Shown one piece after another: positions 25,301 to 35,054 of a stretch of DNA of 64,000 bases. The position numbers and the translations under genes are program-made. Source of the DNA: Xiphophorus maculatus (Eukaryota; Chordata; Actinopteri; Cyprinodontiformes; Poeciliidae); contig NC_036460.1 of assembly GCF_002775205.1 (NCBI RefSeq), positions 23,578,751 to 23,642,750 of the forward strand. The letters run 5' to 3'. Below the pieces are notes generated by a model. That model had not been told where the DNA came from. It made no database searches and saw nothing but the letters and a program-made list of their open reading frames with translations. Position 1 is the first letter of the stretch. Every line of letters begins with the position of its first letter.

Positions 25301-28300
25301 TAAATCACCATTATACATCTACCTGGGTCCATCTGTGTCTGCCTCACCACCGCAATTCATGACCGATGCGTTGCTTTTTAAGATCTTTAACCTACTTCAT
25401 GTCAGCTTCTGGTTAAATGATTTCCTGATTCTAAAAATGTGATTAATTCTCCATTTTCTATTGTTGTTATTTTATCTGAAACACTCCAAGTTGGGCTTGT
25501 TGTGCATGAAAAGAGCTGCAAACATAAAGACTGACTGTGGCTCGTTACGATTTCAGCACCAAACACATTCAAACGTTCAAAATTCTGTCACTTTTAAGAA
25601 AGTATTAAATGCAACATGATTAAAAATGTTTAAGTCTTTTGCTAATTTTCTTCTTTATCAAGAGAAATCGCCCCCATCTGGCCAAGAGGAGGAAACTAAA
25701 TATGGGCTCTGCTTTTCAGACCAGAAGGCTTGATTAGCGTAGATTCAGAAAGGTTGCAAAAAAATGAAAAAAAAAAAACATGTCATGGCAATGCAACAAA
25801 CTCCTCATATTTGAAACTCAACCTAAGGTGAGAGGGAAGAGTTGAGAATTACTTTGGTGGTTTCATCGCTACAAACAACCACTTTTAGGCACATTGAAAT
25901 ATTTATCTTAGCCATTTTTAATTGATGAAAGCTGTGCATGAGAACGAGGACGACGGCGAAGCCTGATCTCGGCGAGCCGAGCGAAGACCGTGGCGATGAA
26001 GAACCTCACCTGGACGAGGGAAGGAGAAGTGAAACAAAGTACATCTGGAGATATTTTTATATAGCTTTGTCTCCTAACTGAGAGCTACGCGCCAATTAAG
26101 CTGCAAATTGCTAATTAGCAGAATGCAGAAAACGAACGCTTTATGCAAATCGGGCTCTGACTCAGCCTGCTTGACAAATGAGGCCTTTCTGCATAAATCA
26201 GAACTGGCGAGAAGATCCCCAAATTGAAGGGAAAACTGTTTTTTTTTTCTTTCTTAAACACTTTTTCTTTGGAGAGGTTCAAAGCAGACTCGGGTATAAG
26301 CCTCTTTCATGTTTCCTCAAGTCAAATCCTTCTGTATTTTATTGGAGGATTGGAGGGAGGAGGGGAGGAGATTGAAGATGAAAAAGAGAGCAACTGTTTC
26401 GTTTTCTTTTTTTCGCCCCCCTCGTCGCCCTCCCTCTGTCTGGAGATGAGAGGAGCTGCGGTGTTTGTGTCCTTTAACCTAGCCTGAGGAGAAAGCCAGG
26501 AGAAGTTGAGATACTCCTTAAAGAGAGAAAGAGAGAGAAAAAAAAATAGGGTGAAGAGCGAGAGGAGGGAAGATAAACAGAGAGATAGGTAGGTCAGGGC
26601 TCGGGAGATAAAGAGAGAATGAGATAAAAAAGATTGTAATGTGGCACGGAGGGGGGGCAAAAGACACCAGGAAAATGTGTCACCCCTTCGAATTGTACTC
26701 TAGACCCATCCTCCAACCTCGACTCCCACTAAAAAACCCACCAAATCTTTCCCTAAGGGTGAGGGTGAGGAAGAAGGGGTGGTGGTGGGGGGGGGGGGGC
26801 TTTTGTCTTGGGGTCCTGGAGAGAAACACAATACCCGGCCGGTTTCGCTTTCCTCCGCTCACTCCTCCTCTTTTTGTAAGGATTCCCATTTGGCCCAGGG
26901 TAGCACTTGAATATTAAGCAGAAGCAATAACTACTAATTAAAAATGCAGATTGGCTGGGAGCACTAACGAGCAGCAGGCAGAATCTCTTCTCCCTGGGGA
27001 GGCGGAGGAAAGAGGAAAAAAAAGAGAGAGGGGGGAAGATGAAGAAGAGGAGGAGGAGGAGGAGGGTTGAAAGAGGGCAAAGTGAAAGTGTGCTGAAGAT
27101 GCGGGGGAAGAAATGGGAAGGCGCAAAAAGAAAAAAAAAACAAACAAGGAGAATAAATAAAAAGGAATGAGACAGATGCACGCGGCTGCTCAGTAATCCA
27201 TCCCCCTGTTTTCTCCTCCATCAGGCTCTGACTGAACAGAGAGCTGCCGTTTGTCGTTTTTTTTTTTTTCTGCTCTTTCACTTGCAGTCATTTCAGGAGT
27301 CAAACCTCTCCGACGTGGTCACTCCGCACACCCGGCGTTTTAGCTCCGGCTACAAACATAAAATGTCAAACTCTGAGCCAACATGGATAAAAATTTAATC
27401 CAAACTTATCTCCTGCATTATGCACAACCTGTCACGCTCTTTTTCCTCCTTTTTTTTTGACCGCCCTCCGCTCCCTCACCGTTGTCCCACTGGGTCTGCT
27501 GGGCTACACACCACTGCAAACCCACTCGCAGCGAGGTGAACGTGTGGACAAACGGAAACGCTGCATGCATGCATGCGTCCTCTTGAGCGTTGACACAAAG
27601 GAAGGAACTGCCAACGTGTGGCGAGCGTTTTAAAAAAAGAAAAAGAGCGATGGGGCGCTCAGTACCGAGACGCAAACGTTCATTTCGCAACCTGACACCG
27701 CTGACCTTTGCCAGGAAATCCATCAACTCATACCTTTCTTGGTACCACTTTACCATAAAGCTAATAAGTAGTTCATGGATATGTAATTAGTTCATCTCTA
27801 GCATCTTTATAAGTCATTAATTACTGTTTATAATCCATTAAATAAGACAGACAAGGCAACAAAATCTAGCGGTTTTTGCCAAATGGTGAGTCAAATCTGT
27901 TCACCTAAATATTTTATCTAGAGTTGTTATACTAAACATTTCAGACTGCATTTGAAGCACAACAAGCATTTCTAAACATAATTTTTTAGCATAAAGTCTC
28001 CTTTATTTATTTATTTTTTAACTATATTCAAATTTGTAATGTTTATTTTTATTCTGTTGTTTTTAACTTCTTTGTACAAGCACTTTGAATTGTCTTTGGC
28101 TGAAAGGTGCTATATAAATAAAGTTGCCTTGCCTTTTTACCCTTACTTAGAGCAAAATAAACAGTTATTAACGGTATATGAACTGATTACAGATGAATCT
28201 ATGAACTGTTTATTAGCGATCTGTAAGGGGAGCCTTTTTGTAAAGTGGTACCTTGTTTTCATGTTGCTACATAAAATTCTTCAGATGGATTTTAACGAGG

Positions 28301-31300
28301 ATTCAGGGATTTCTGATCTACCCCACCATGACTTTATATTCGGCCGCACGTGTTTGCTTCGTCTTCGCTAAAAGACGCTGGAGAAGCGTAGAAAAGCAGC
28401 CTTTAGGGGGGACAAAAACAGAGCGGCTGCTGACATATCACACACAGGCAGAGCAAGAAGAGAGGCAAGATGGGATCGTTCTTTTGAAAACAGGCGGAAG
28501 AAGAAAGAGGAGGAGGAGGAGGAGGCTCCCAGGAGCTCAGGTGGATCAGCCCGGGGCTGATCAGTGGGAGACAGCTGAGGAGCTGACGCAATGTCCTCCA
28601 TTACAGTGTCATGGCGGCCAGCGGGGCCGTTAGAGCCACTCCGCTGGCCAAGGAGGAGCGTCGTGGATGACAGGCAGGAAGAGACATGTTTACCTGGCCA
28701 CTCCGCCTCAGAGGCCGACAGCCAGGGAGATGGGAAGGAGCCCAGGTGCTCAGCGCGGGGCCCTGGGGGACCCTCGGTGCCCTCTGAATGTTCCTGAGGC
28801 CTATCCTTTCCACGCAATTAGCCCGAGTGTCACTAACTCACGCGGGTGCGCTAATGGCAACCGCTAGTTAATGAGCTGGGCTCGAGCGGGAGGAGGAGCG
28901 GTTGTTAACTGAATAAAAGAATGACTGGAAAAAAACCCACAAAAACACAGACTCAGTCGTTAGCAACCCGCCACCTTGCTGTGGGGTCTCACCTGATTTG
29001 CTGAGGTCCGCCTTCACGCTCAGGCCGGACTCGTCCCCCCAGGACCGGCCCCTGGAAGCCCCTCTCCGGAGCTCGATGAAGCCGGGCTGCGGCTCGACGC
29101 CGGCGACCCGCTGGCGCCCGGCTTGACCGGCGGGTGACGGGGGAGTGGCCCCAGAGCCTGGGCTCCGTGAGACGCAGCCGCCCTGCTTGTGCTGGATGAA
29201 GGCCAGGATGTGGGCCAGGGGGAAGGCCTGGCTGCACTGCCCACAGGTCAGGAGGTCATCCTCTGGGGCTCGGACCTGTGGAAGAGGAGGAGGAGGAAGG
29301 TGGTGGTCGCCTGGCGGGTCGGCAGCTTCCTCCATATCACAGACATCTGGGGAGAAAAATAAGGAGCAGAAGAATTTGAATTTGAACCGCTAGAGGCCTA
29401 CAAAGTATTCATACCTCAAAGACAGCCTCATTTGATGAAAAAGCAGAATTTGCACAATTGATAAGTGAAAGGAAAATTGCTTCTTGTATTTATATTTATA
29501 TGCAGGTGTTCTATGTTACGTCTTTACCAGCTTTAAGCACATAAGAATTACATTTCTGCTCACTGTGTAAAAAATAAAATAAAAACTCACTCAAACTCAA
29601 ACATCAGATTTCCAACTTTAAGCAGTCTCTCCCTTCATATTCCCATCAACTCTGACCAGCTTCCCTGTCCCTCCTGAGGACAAACATCCCCACAGCATGG
29701 TGCTGCCACTACCATATTCCACACCAGGGAAGGTTTCTTCTTCTCCGATACACATACTTTTCAATGCAAGTCACAAAATGTTGTCTTATTTGCCCAAAGC
29801 AGTTTCTTCCACATGTTTTCGGTCCTTTGACTGGACTCACTCTTCCTCCTGGCAGTATTTCCAGATGTCTGGAGCTCTGCAGCTCCTCCAGAGTTACCCA
29901 GAGCCTCCAGGCTGCTTGTGTGGATGGCCACGTCTCGGTTTTGAGGTGATGCGTCGAACGGTGTTCAGTGAGACTTTCAGAACTATGAATCTTGTTCCAC
30001 AACCTAAATCTCCTTTAAATCTCTCCATGTGGCTCTCACTGACCACCTTTGTGATCCTGTTTCCTCCAACAAACCTCTGAGGCTTTCATCGATCAGCTGG
30101 ATTTATACCGAGACGAAATGATTAAAGAAATCCACACGATGAATTTCTGTTTAAAAAAAACCCCAAAAGAATACCAAGCGTAATTTTTCTTCCTCTTCAC
30201 AACTGTGCACTATTTGTGTTGGGATGTGAATACTTCTCTTAAGCAGAGTACATAACGTTACTTGATTATGCTTAAACTTTCGAATGCAATAAAAACAAAT
30301 TCAAGCTTTTAAAATTCGACTCATTTTGTTTTTTCCCTACGCTGAACAGACCAATCCAGGCATCCGAAAACATCCGCCTCCAACTCTGGTTCATCAAATC
30401 TCAAAGCAATGACAATATTCTGCATTTTGACAGGATGAAAACATGTTCTCCTGCTTTTATTATTTTATTAGAAACATACCAACCCCCCAAACCCAATTTA
30501 TCTGAATCACACCATTTCCTGATTGGCTCTGATTAGCAGGTCATAAAAAAAAAAAAAACACAAACTCCCATCACTTTTGGTCTGTAAACGCATCGACCCA
30601 CACGCAGCATGTAACATAAAACACCTTTTGAACCACTCCGTCTATCGAGACACTGACGATAATTGGCCCCAAAAAAGTCGAGATCGGTGCATTTTCAGGA
30701 CTGCAGACTGCAAATCTTTTCCCTTAGAAGCATGTAAACATAAAACCCTTCACTTTCGTCGTTTGAAGTCTCATCCACTACAAAGCCGGGCGTATCAATT
30801 AACATCTAAATGAAGTTAGGTCTTAAGTGCTGCACACAGCTACGTTTGGTGCGCTCCTCTAAATTACAGACAGAGCAGAGCTGACCTCAATGGAACAAAC
30901 AAACAGGCCTGCTGATTGAAAGTGCTAGTTTCACTTGTAAGCTCAACGAGGCCAATCTGCTCAGCCAACGCTGACCACTTCCTTCAAAACCAGTTACAGA
31001 TCTGTGCTCGTTCCAGCTGGGTGCAGCACAAGAGAGCCCAACGGTCCACAAACCCCCTGTTAATTAAAATGACTCGCCCTCTGGTAGAGGAATGACTGAA
31101 CTAGAAGAAGAAGAAGTAGTAAGTGGATGATCACGACTGAGGCGTTCACCTTTCACTCAACAGAAAATGTTGCCTTACCAGCCACATGCAGCGGGAGTTT
31201 CTCAACAGGAAGTGGATTGCAATAAAAGAGAGAGAAAAAAGTGACTGAAGGTGTCTGAGATAAGAGAGTGGCCATGTCTTTTTTTTTCTGTGTTCACACC

Positions 31301-31716
31301 AAGTACTGAGGGAGGAGGGTAACAAGTTGACAAATCTAATGTGGTCCTCCGCTTTAAATACAACCACAGAGTGCTTGTGGACAAAGCTTCAACCAAACCC
31401 CTGAAGAGCTTGAGTAAACTCACACAGCTCAGGTAGAGAGAGACAGGAGGAAGAGGAGGAGGGAGGAAGGAGTGTGTGTGGGGGGGGAGAGAGGAGGGGG
31501 GTCAGGAGTCTGTTGCTCAACACCGGTCATGGGCACACCTGAATCCACCTGCCCAGGCCGGGCAGCCTGTCCGTACAGGACAGGTACAGACAGTACACTC
31601 TGAAGTCGGATCTCAGCAGTTGTTACTCAAAAATGTCACCTTTCCTGTTTCAGGCCCGCGCTGTTTGTGCAGACTTGCAAGGCGCGGTTACACGTGCGTG
31701 CCCGCCCGCGCGCGCG

Positions 31717-31790
<74 letters not shown>

Positions 31791-32576
31791 ATACAGGGTT
31801 GAGTCAGGGCCTGTGGTCACAGCAGACACGCACCACTGGTCTCCAGTAGAGAACTGTAAAAAACAAATTATTCTCAGCTCCCCGTCTTCATTTCCTCCCT
31901 GCGCTTTTAAAACTAATAATAATTTGAAATAAGTCACTTTTTGTTGTTGTTTTGCTTTTTATTTCAATTGGGTTTTTAATTAAAAACGTCACGATGACAT
32001 GTTTTGAGAAGCCGGTGTATGCGTGTGTCTGTTTATTGAAAAATTATTATTATTATTATTATTATTTAAAGAGACCAACCTTTACTGAAAACTGTTTTGA
32101 TTAATAATCTTGTTCGGACCTGTAGCCTCTGAGCAGAGCCAATAAACCGGTCCTTCCTCTGTGGGAACTGCTGCAGCAACAACACCGACACTCATCAGGA
32201 CAAAACAACGCGGACATTAAAACCGAGCGCTTCTTCAAACATGTCCCTTTAAACTCCAACGCCACACGCTCAAACGGCGCTTCACCGGCGGCAAATTAAA
32301 CACAAAACTCACTTTCAGGATGTGACCCTCGTGTCTGACAATTGCCAGCGAACCAATTATCCTTTTAATATTGCTTATTAGCAATTGGATACAAATAAGC
32401 GCGTAAGTTTGAACCACAGCAAAACACAAGCTGGATATTGATTAGTTTTTTGTTTTTTTTTTACGAAAAATATATTTAAAGGAAAGAAAGAAAAATAGAA
32501 GACACTCTTGCCCTCCTGGCTTACCTTGAATGGCACTCAGGTGCTGCGGTCGGCTCCCAAGTTTGCGCCTGGACAT
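22314..32576 (-). CDS. znf296: Zinc finger protein 296 (BCL11-related), three coding exons
   Basis: This encodes a nuclear C2H2 zinc-finger factor of the BCL11/ZNF296 family, known as transcriptional repressors. Exons are 32525-32576, 28993-29346 and 22314-23977. Phases close to 689 codons plus TGA. It starts [14 protein letters not shown]; the MSRRK motif is the NuRD/RBBP4-binding element shared with BCL11 and FOG proteins. Fingers: a C2HC-type one at residues 52-75 ([10 protein letters not shown]), then 145-166 ([13 protein letters not shown]), 280-300, 308-329, and a C-terminal triple at 524-544, 552-572 and 583-604 with [19 protein letters not shown] and [19 protein letters not shown], nearly as in BCL11A. 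The middle is acidic and Gly/Ser-rich. VKME at about 637-640 is a SUMO consensus. The protein is longer than human ZNF296 (about 475 aa). Adjacency to clasrp, as in human 19q13.32, favours ZNF296 over a BCL11 paralog. Confidence 0.92.
24400..25480. mobile_element. Degenerate DNA transposon, interrupted by a second insertion
   Basis: In znf296 intron 2 the plus strand carries phrases of a widespread teleost DNA transposon: AAAGTATTTACACCCTTTA, CAACTGGACTTTAACTAGG, TCCTGGGAAGATTCACCACT, CTCAAAGTCTTAGAAATCAC and, beyond the nested insert, TTGCTTTTTAAGATCTTTAA. It encodes no intact protein. Edges are approximate. Confidence 0.6.
25053..25364 (+). mobile_element. Nested 312-base insertion with 5-base target duplication
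   Basis: The segment starts TGTCATGTTCTG and ends TTCATGACC, with short inverted ends (TGTCATG and CATGACC). It is flanked on both sides by GATGC (25048-25052 and 25365-25369). Removing it and one GATGC rejoins the host transposon phrase GGCATGATGC-GTTGCTTTTTAAG. The body (TGTGTATTTAACTCCATCTG, CCATTAAATCACCATTATAC) resembles a common fish repeat tail. It has no gene. Confidence 0.7.
26060..26200. promoter_or_regulatory. Candidate conserved enhancer-like segment in znf296 intron 2
   Basis: A cluster of transcription-factor-like words occurs here: CCAATTA, the perfect palindrome GCTAATTAGC (26110-26119, a homeodomain core) and the octamer ATGCAAAT (26143-26150, POU/Oct type). The sequence is of balanced composition and free of repeats, unlike its surroundings. 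Regulatory function is an inference from motif density only. Confidence 0.3.
26336..27180. repeat. Long purine-rich (plus strand) low-complexity region
   Basis: Much of the plus strand is G/A-rich: GGAGGATTGGAGGGAGG near 26345, AAAGAGAGAAAGAGAGAG near 26520, GGGTGAGGAAGAAGGGGTGG near 26760 and (GGA)n at 27048-27066. Open frames on the opposite strand are Phe/Leu/Ser/Pro repeats and are artefacts of this. It lies within znf296 intron 2. Confidence 0.7.
28040..28135 (+). repeat. LINE 3'-tail-like fragment
   Basis: CAAGCACTTTGAATTGTCTT followed by GGTGCTATATAAATAAAGTT is typical of the 3' ends of teleost L2/CR1-type LINEs. It is a short 5'-truncated copy inside znf296 intron 2. Confidence 0.55.
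29395..30250 (-). mobile_element. Degenerate Tc1-like DNA transposon, antisense
   Basis: The plus strand shows reverse-complement transposon phrases in order: CCCACAGCATGGTGCTGCCA, AGCAGTTTCTTCCACATG, CTCCTCCAGAGTTACCCAGA, TGAGGCTTTCATCGATCAGC and GTGTTGGGATGTGAATACTT. No intact transposase remains. It sits in znf296 intron 1 just upstream of exon 2. Confidence 0.65.
31706..31790. repeat. (CG)n-(CA)n compound microsatellite
   Basis: A short alternating CG run passes into about 70 bases of uninterrupted CA. It lies in znf296 intron 1. Alternating purine-pyrimidine tracts of this kind can adopt Z-DNA. Confidence 0.95.
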
Positions 32577-32890
32577 CGCGTCGCCTTGCCGGGCACCTTT
32601 CTGGGTCCCAAACCCCCTGAAAAGCAGAACCCCCCTCCCCGCCCGTCCGTCCAGCTGCTCCGGCTCCGATAAGCTGACCGACAGTCCACCGGCGGGGACG
32701 AACTGATAAGACGAGACTAAGCTGGCTGGCCTCCGCCTGGACTGGCGCTGAGCGGGTGGAAAGCAGGCAGTAGCGTTCAAGTTCACGCTTCTTCCCCCTG
32801 CAGCGAGCGGAGAGGGCAGAAGGGGGCATGGGCGACCGAAAGCACCGCCCGCCCCAGCCGACCCTGACCCCGCCCTCCTCCTGTGAAACT
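32577..32890 (-). promoter_or_regulatory. znf296: CpG-rich 5' untranslated region and promoter of znf296
   Basis: Immediately upstream of the znf296 ATG the DNA becomes distinctly GC- and CpG-rich up to about 32890, then returns to AT-rich. No TATA box is obvious. This is typical of a vertebrate CpG-island promoter, with the transcription start probably inside this interval. The exact start is not determinable here. Confidence 0.5.
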
Positions 32891-33346
32891 CTCACTCTTG
32901 CGCCAGTAAATTATTAGATTATATCACCTTAAATTGTTTTTATACTTTCATAACAGTCTTTGTGGTGTTTTCTGAGATTTAACAGATTTTCTTTTTTTTT
33001 TTTAATGCTGATGGTGAGAGCGATGTGATCACCATCACCATCTGGTTCCTCCTCAGCAGCTCAGAGGAACTAACCTCACTGGCTTTCCACAGGTGTCTCT
33101 AAACAACCAAACCGGAACCAGTTCACAATTCACTTCTGCTTTTTCCTCTTGACCAGAGGCAGCTCCCTGTTCAGCCATCAAAATGGAGAAACGCGTTGAT
33201 GAATATGAATATGATTATAGTTGCGGAACGGTCAAAAGCGAAACAGAAAGGGGTGAAGTGAGATTTGTCGCCACCTACTGGCGAAAATAAATCGCATCTG
33301 GTTAATTAGATAACCGAAAAATTAGCTTCTTCAGCAAGAATTGTAT

Positions 33347-33358
<12 letters not shown>

Positions 33359-33410
<52 letters not shown>
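33359..33410. repeat. (AT)n microsatellite
   Basis: 52 bases of uninterrupted AT dinucleotide, preceded by an A-run. It is in the intergenic region between znf296 and clasrp. Confidence 0.97.
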
Positions 33411-33413
<3 letters not shown>

Positions 33414-33419
33414 TTAATT

Positions 33420-34270
33420 TGGTACAGAGTGAAACACTTTTGATTTTTGTCCATTTTTAGGAGGATCACTTAAAGTTAATAAAAACAAAGAATCAAGTTT
33501 CTCAGAAAATTACATAGAAAACAACAAAAAAAGGGACTTATTTTGACCGACTGACAAGTAAGCTGATATTTTTGAGCATTACATGCAATCAATACTTAAT
33601 GCCGAGGCTCCTTTCGCATGAACTGCAGCATCAATGCAGCGTGTCATGGAGTCGATCAGCCTGCAGCTCGTCTGCAATGCTGGTTCTGGAAAATGGAAAA
33701 TAAAATAAGCATCTTCACGAAGATCATGAGCAGATGGAGGCACAAAGTGCTGTGACTTGGGCTTTCTGAAGCGCAGCGAACCAACGCCAGCGGGTAACGT
33801 TCAAATCATCTCGATTGTGGAAACTTCACTCTGGACTCTAAACGTCTTCAGTTTTTTGCCCCTCCACTCTCAGGAATCACTGGACCTTAATTTCCAAATG
33901 AAATGGAAATTCTACTTTCATCCTGACAGAGGATTTTGAACCACCAAGCAATAGAACCGCTTTGGAGTCTTACCTGACCTTTAGCCCAGGTGAGACTCTT
34001 CTGACGTCCCCAGGTCAGGAATGACTCAATAGGAGGAATGTGACAGTTGTCATGGATGCGACTGTGGGAGGCGGCGCTTCAGGCTCCGACTCCAACCCAA
34101 GTTCACGCCATGTGAATCTCCTCCAAACTCTTAAATGGGGTTTTTTTTCCCCTTCACAATAGTCTCAAGAAAAAGGTACACTGCTTGTGTACCTTTTTCT
34201 GACACTTTTACCTTCCACTAAACCTTCCTTTAATACTTAAACTCAGCACTTTGTAAACAAGCACTTTCTT
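33420..34270 (-). mobile_element. Degenerate DNA transposon relic, antisense
   Basis: 33590-33670 contains AATGCCGAGGCTCCTTTCGC, GAACTGCAGCATCAATGCAG and CGTGTCATGGAGTCGATCAG, which I recognise from a dispersed fish DNA transposon. Downstream phrases (CATCTTCACGAAGATCATGA) fit the same element. Its edges are uncertain. It separates znf296 from the clasrp 3' end. Confidence 0.5.
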
Positions 34271-34477
34271 TGGCAATTTTTTTGTTTTCCAGAAATTGAG
34301 ATGACTACAGGAACTTTATCTAGATGAGAAAATTAATTTAGATGCAACCATCAATTTCTACATTTGTCAGGCTGCTGCAACAATCAGAGGAAAATATAAA
34401 GAAACAAAGGGGAGAAACGTAATTTTCCTGCATATGCAACAAATTAAAGATGAGACCTAAATACTTTCAAATTGAAT

Positions 34478-35054
34478 TTTATTTGTTTGTTTTTTTCACA
34501 TTCACTTCTACAGAGGAAAAAAAAAGTTGTTTGGTGGTTTTAGCCAGCTGAGAACAGAGTACAAAAAGAGCGATCAAATTTACAGAGTTAATTCTGCTTT
34601 TGCGGAGTGGTTTTCATTTGATATTTTTGGAAATCGCATTTGTGAAAGTCTATTTGAAGTTTCATCTTTAGTTTCCGTTGTTTGTTTTCATAGAAACATA
34701 CTGTGGCTAAAGATCTGAACACTTGGATACCTTTTAAAAACACAGAGTATTCCTCAGTGTGTCGTACTTTGGAAAACCACGTCTCCCAAAGAACGGACCA
34801 GGAAGACGAGAAAGCAGAAGCTTTAACATGCAGATGTTCTCCGGTCTTCACAGAATGAAGCAAAACTAAACGGCGGATTAAATCATCTGTAATTCGGTGG
34901 GATTAAAGAATCTCAGTCTGTGTTTCATATGAGATGGTGCGAGACAAGTTGCAGATTCGTTAACCAGACTCTGTATTTGGTTCTAGACGAGTCGTTTGTG
35001 TCGACAGAAAAGGTCCTGGTGTGCAGGACGGGCCTCGTCGTCCCTCTGTCCAGC
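34478..35054 (-). other. clasrp: clasrp 3' untranslated region with poly(A) signal
   Basis: A canonical AATAAA on the minus strand is at 34478-34483, about 570 bases past the clasrp stop codon. No coding exon lies between. The cleavage site would then be near 34460. This is an inference from the hexamer and its distance. Confidence 0.5.

Noticed and set aside
26753..27281. Minus-strand frames rich in Phe, Leu, Ser and Pro (69-142 codons)
   Set aside because: They follow the pyrimidine-rich strand of a low-complexity intron and have no domain.
28868..29335. MEEAADPPG as the znf296 start codon
   Set aside because: A splice acceptor lies 11 bases upstream in the right phase to join the MSRRK exon at 32525-32576, the known start of this family.
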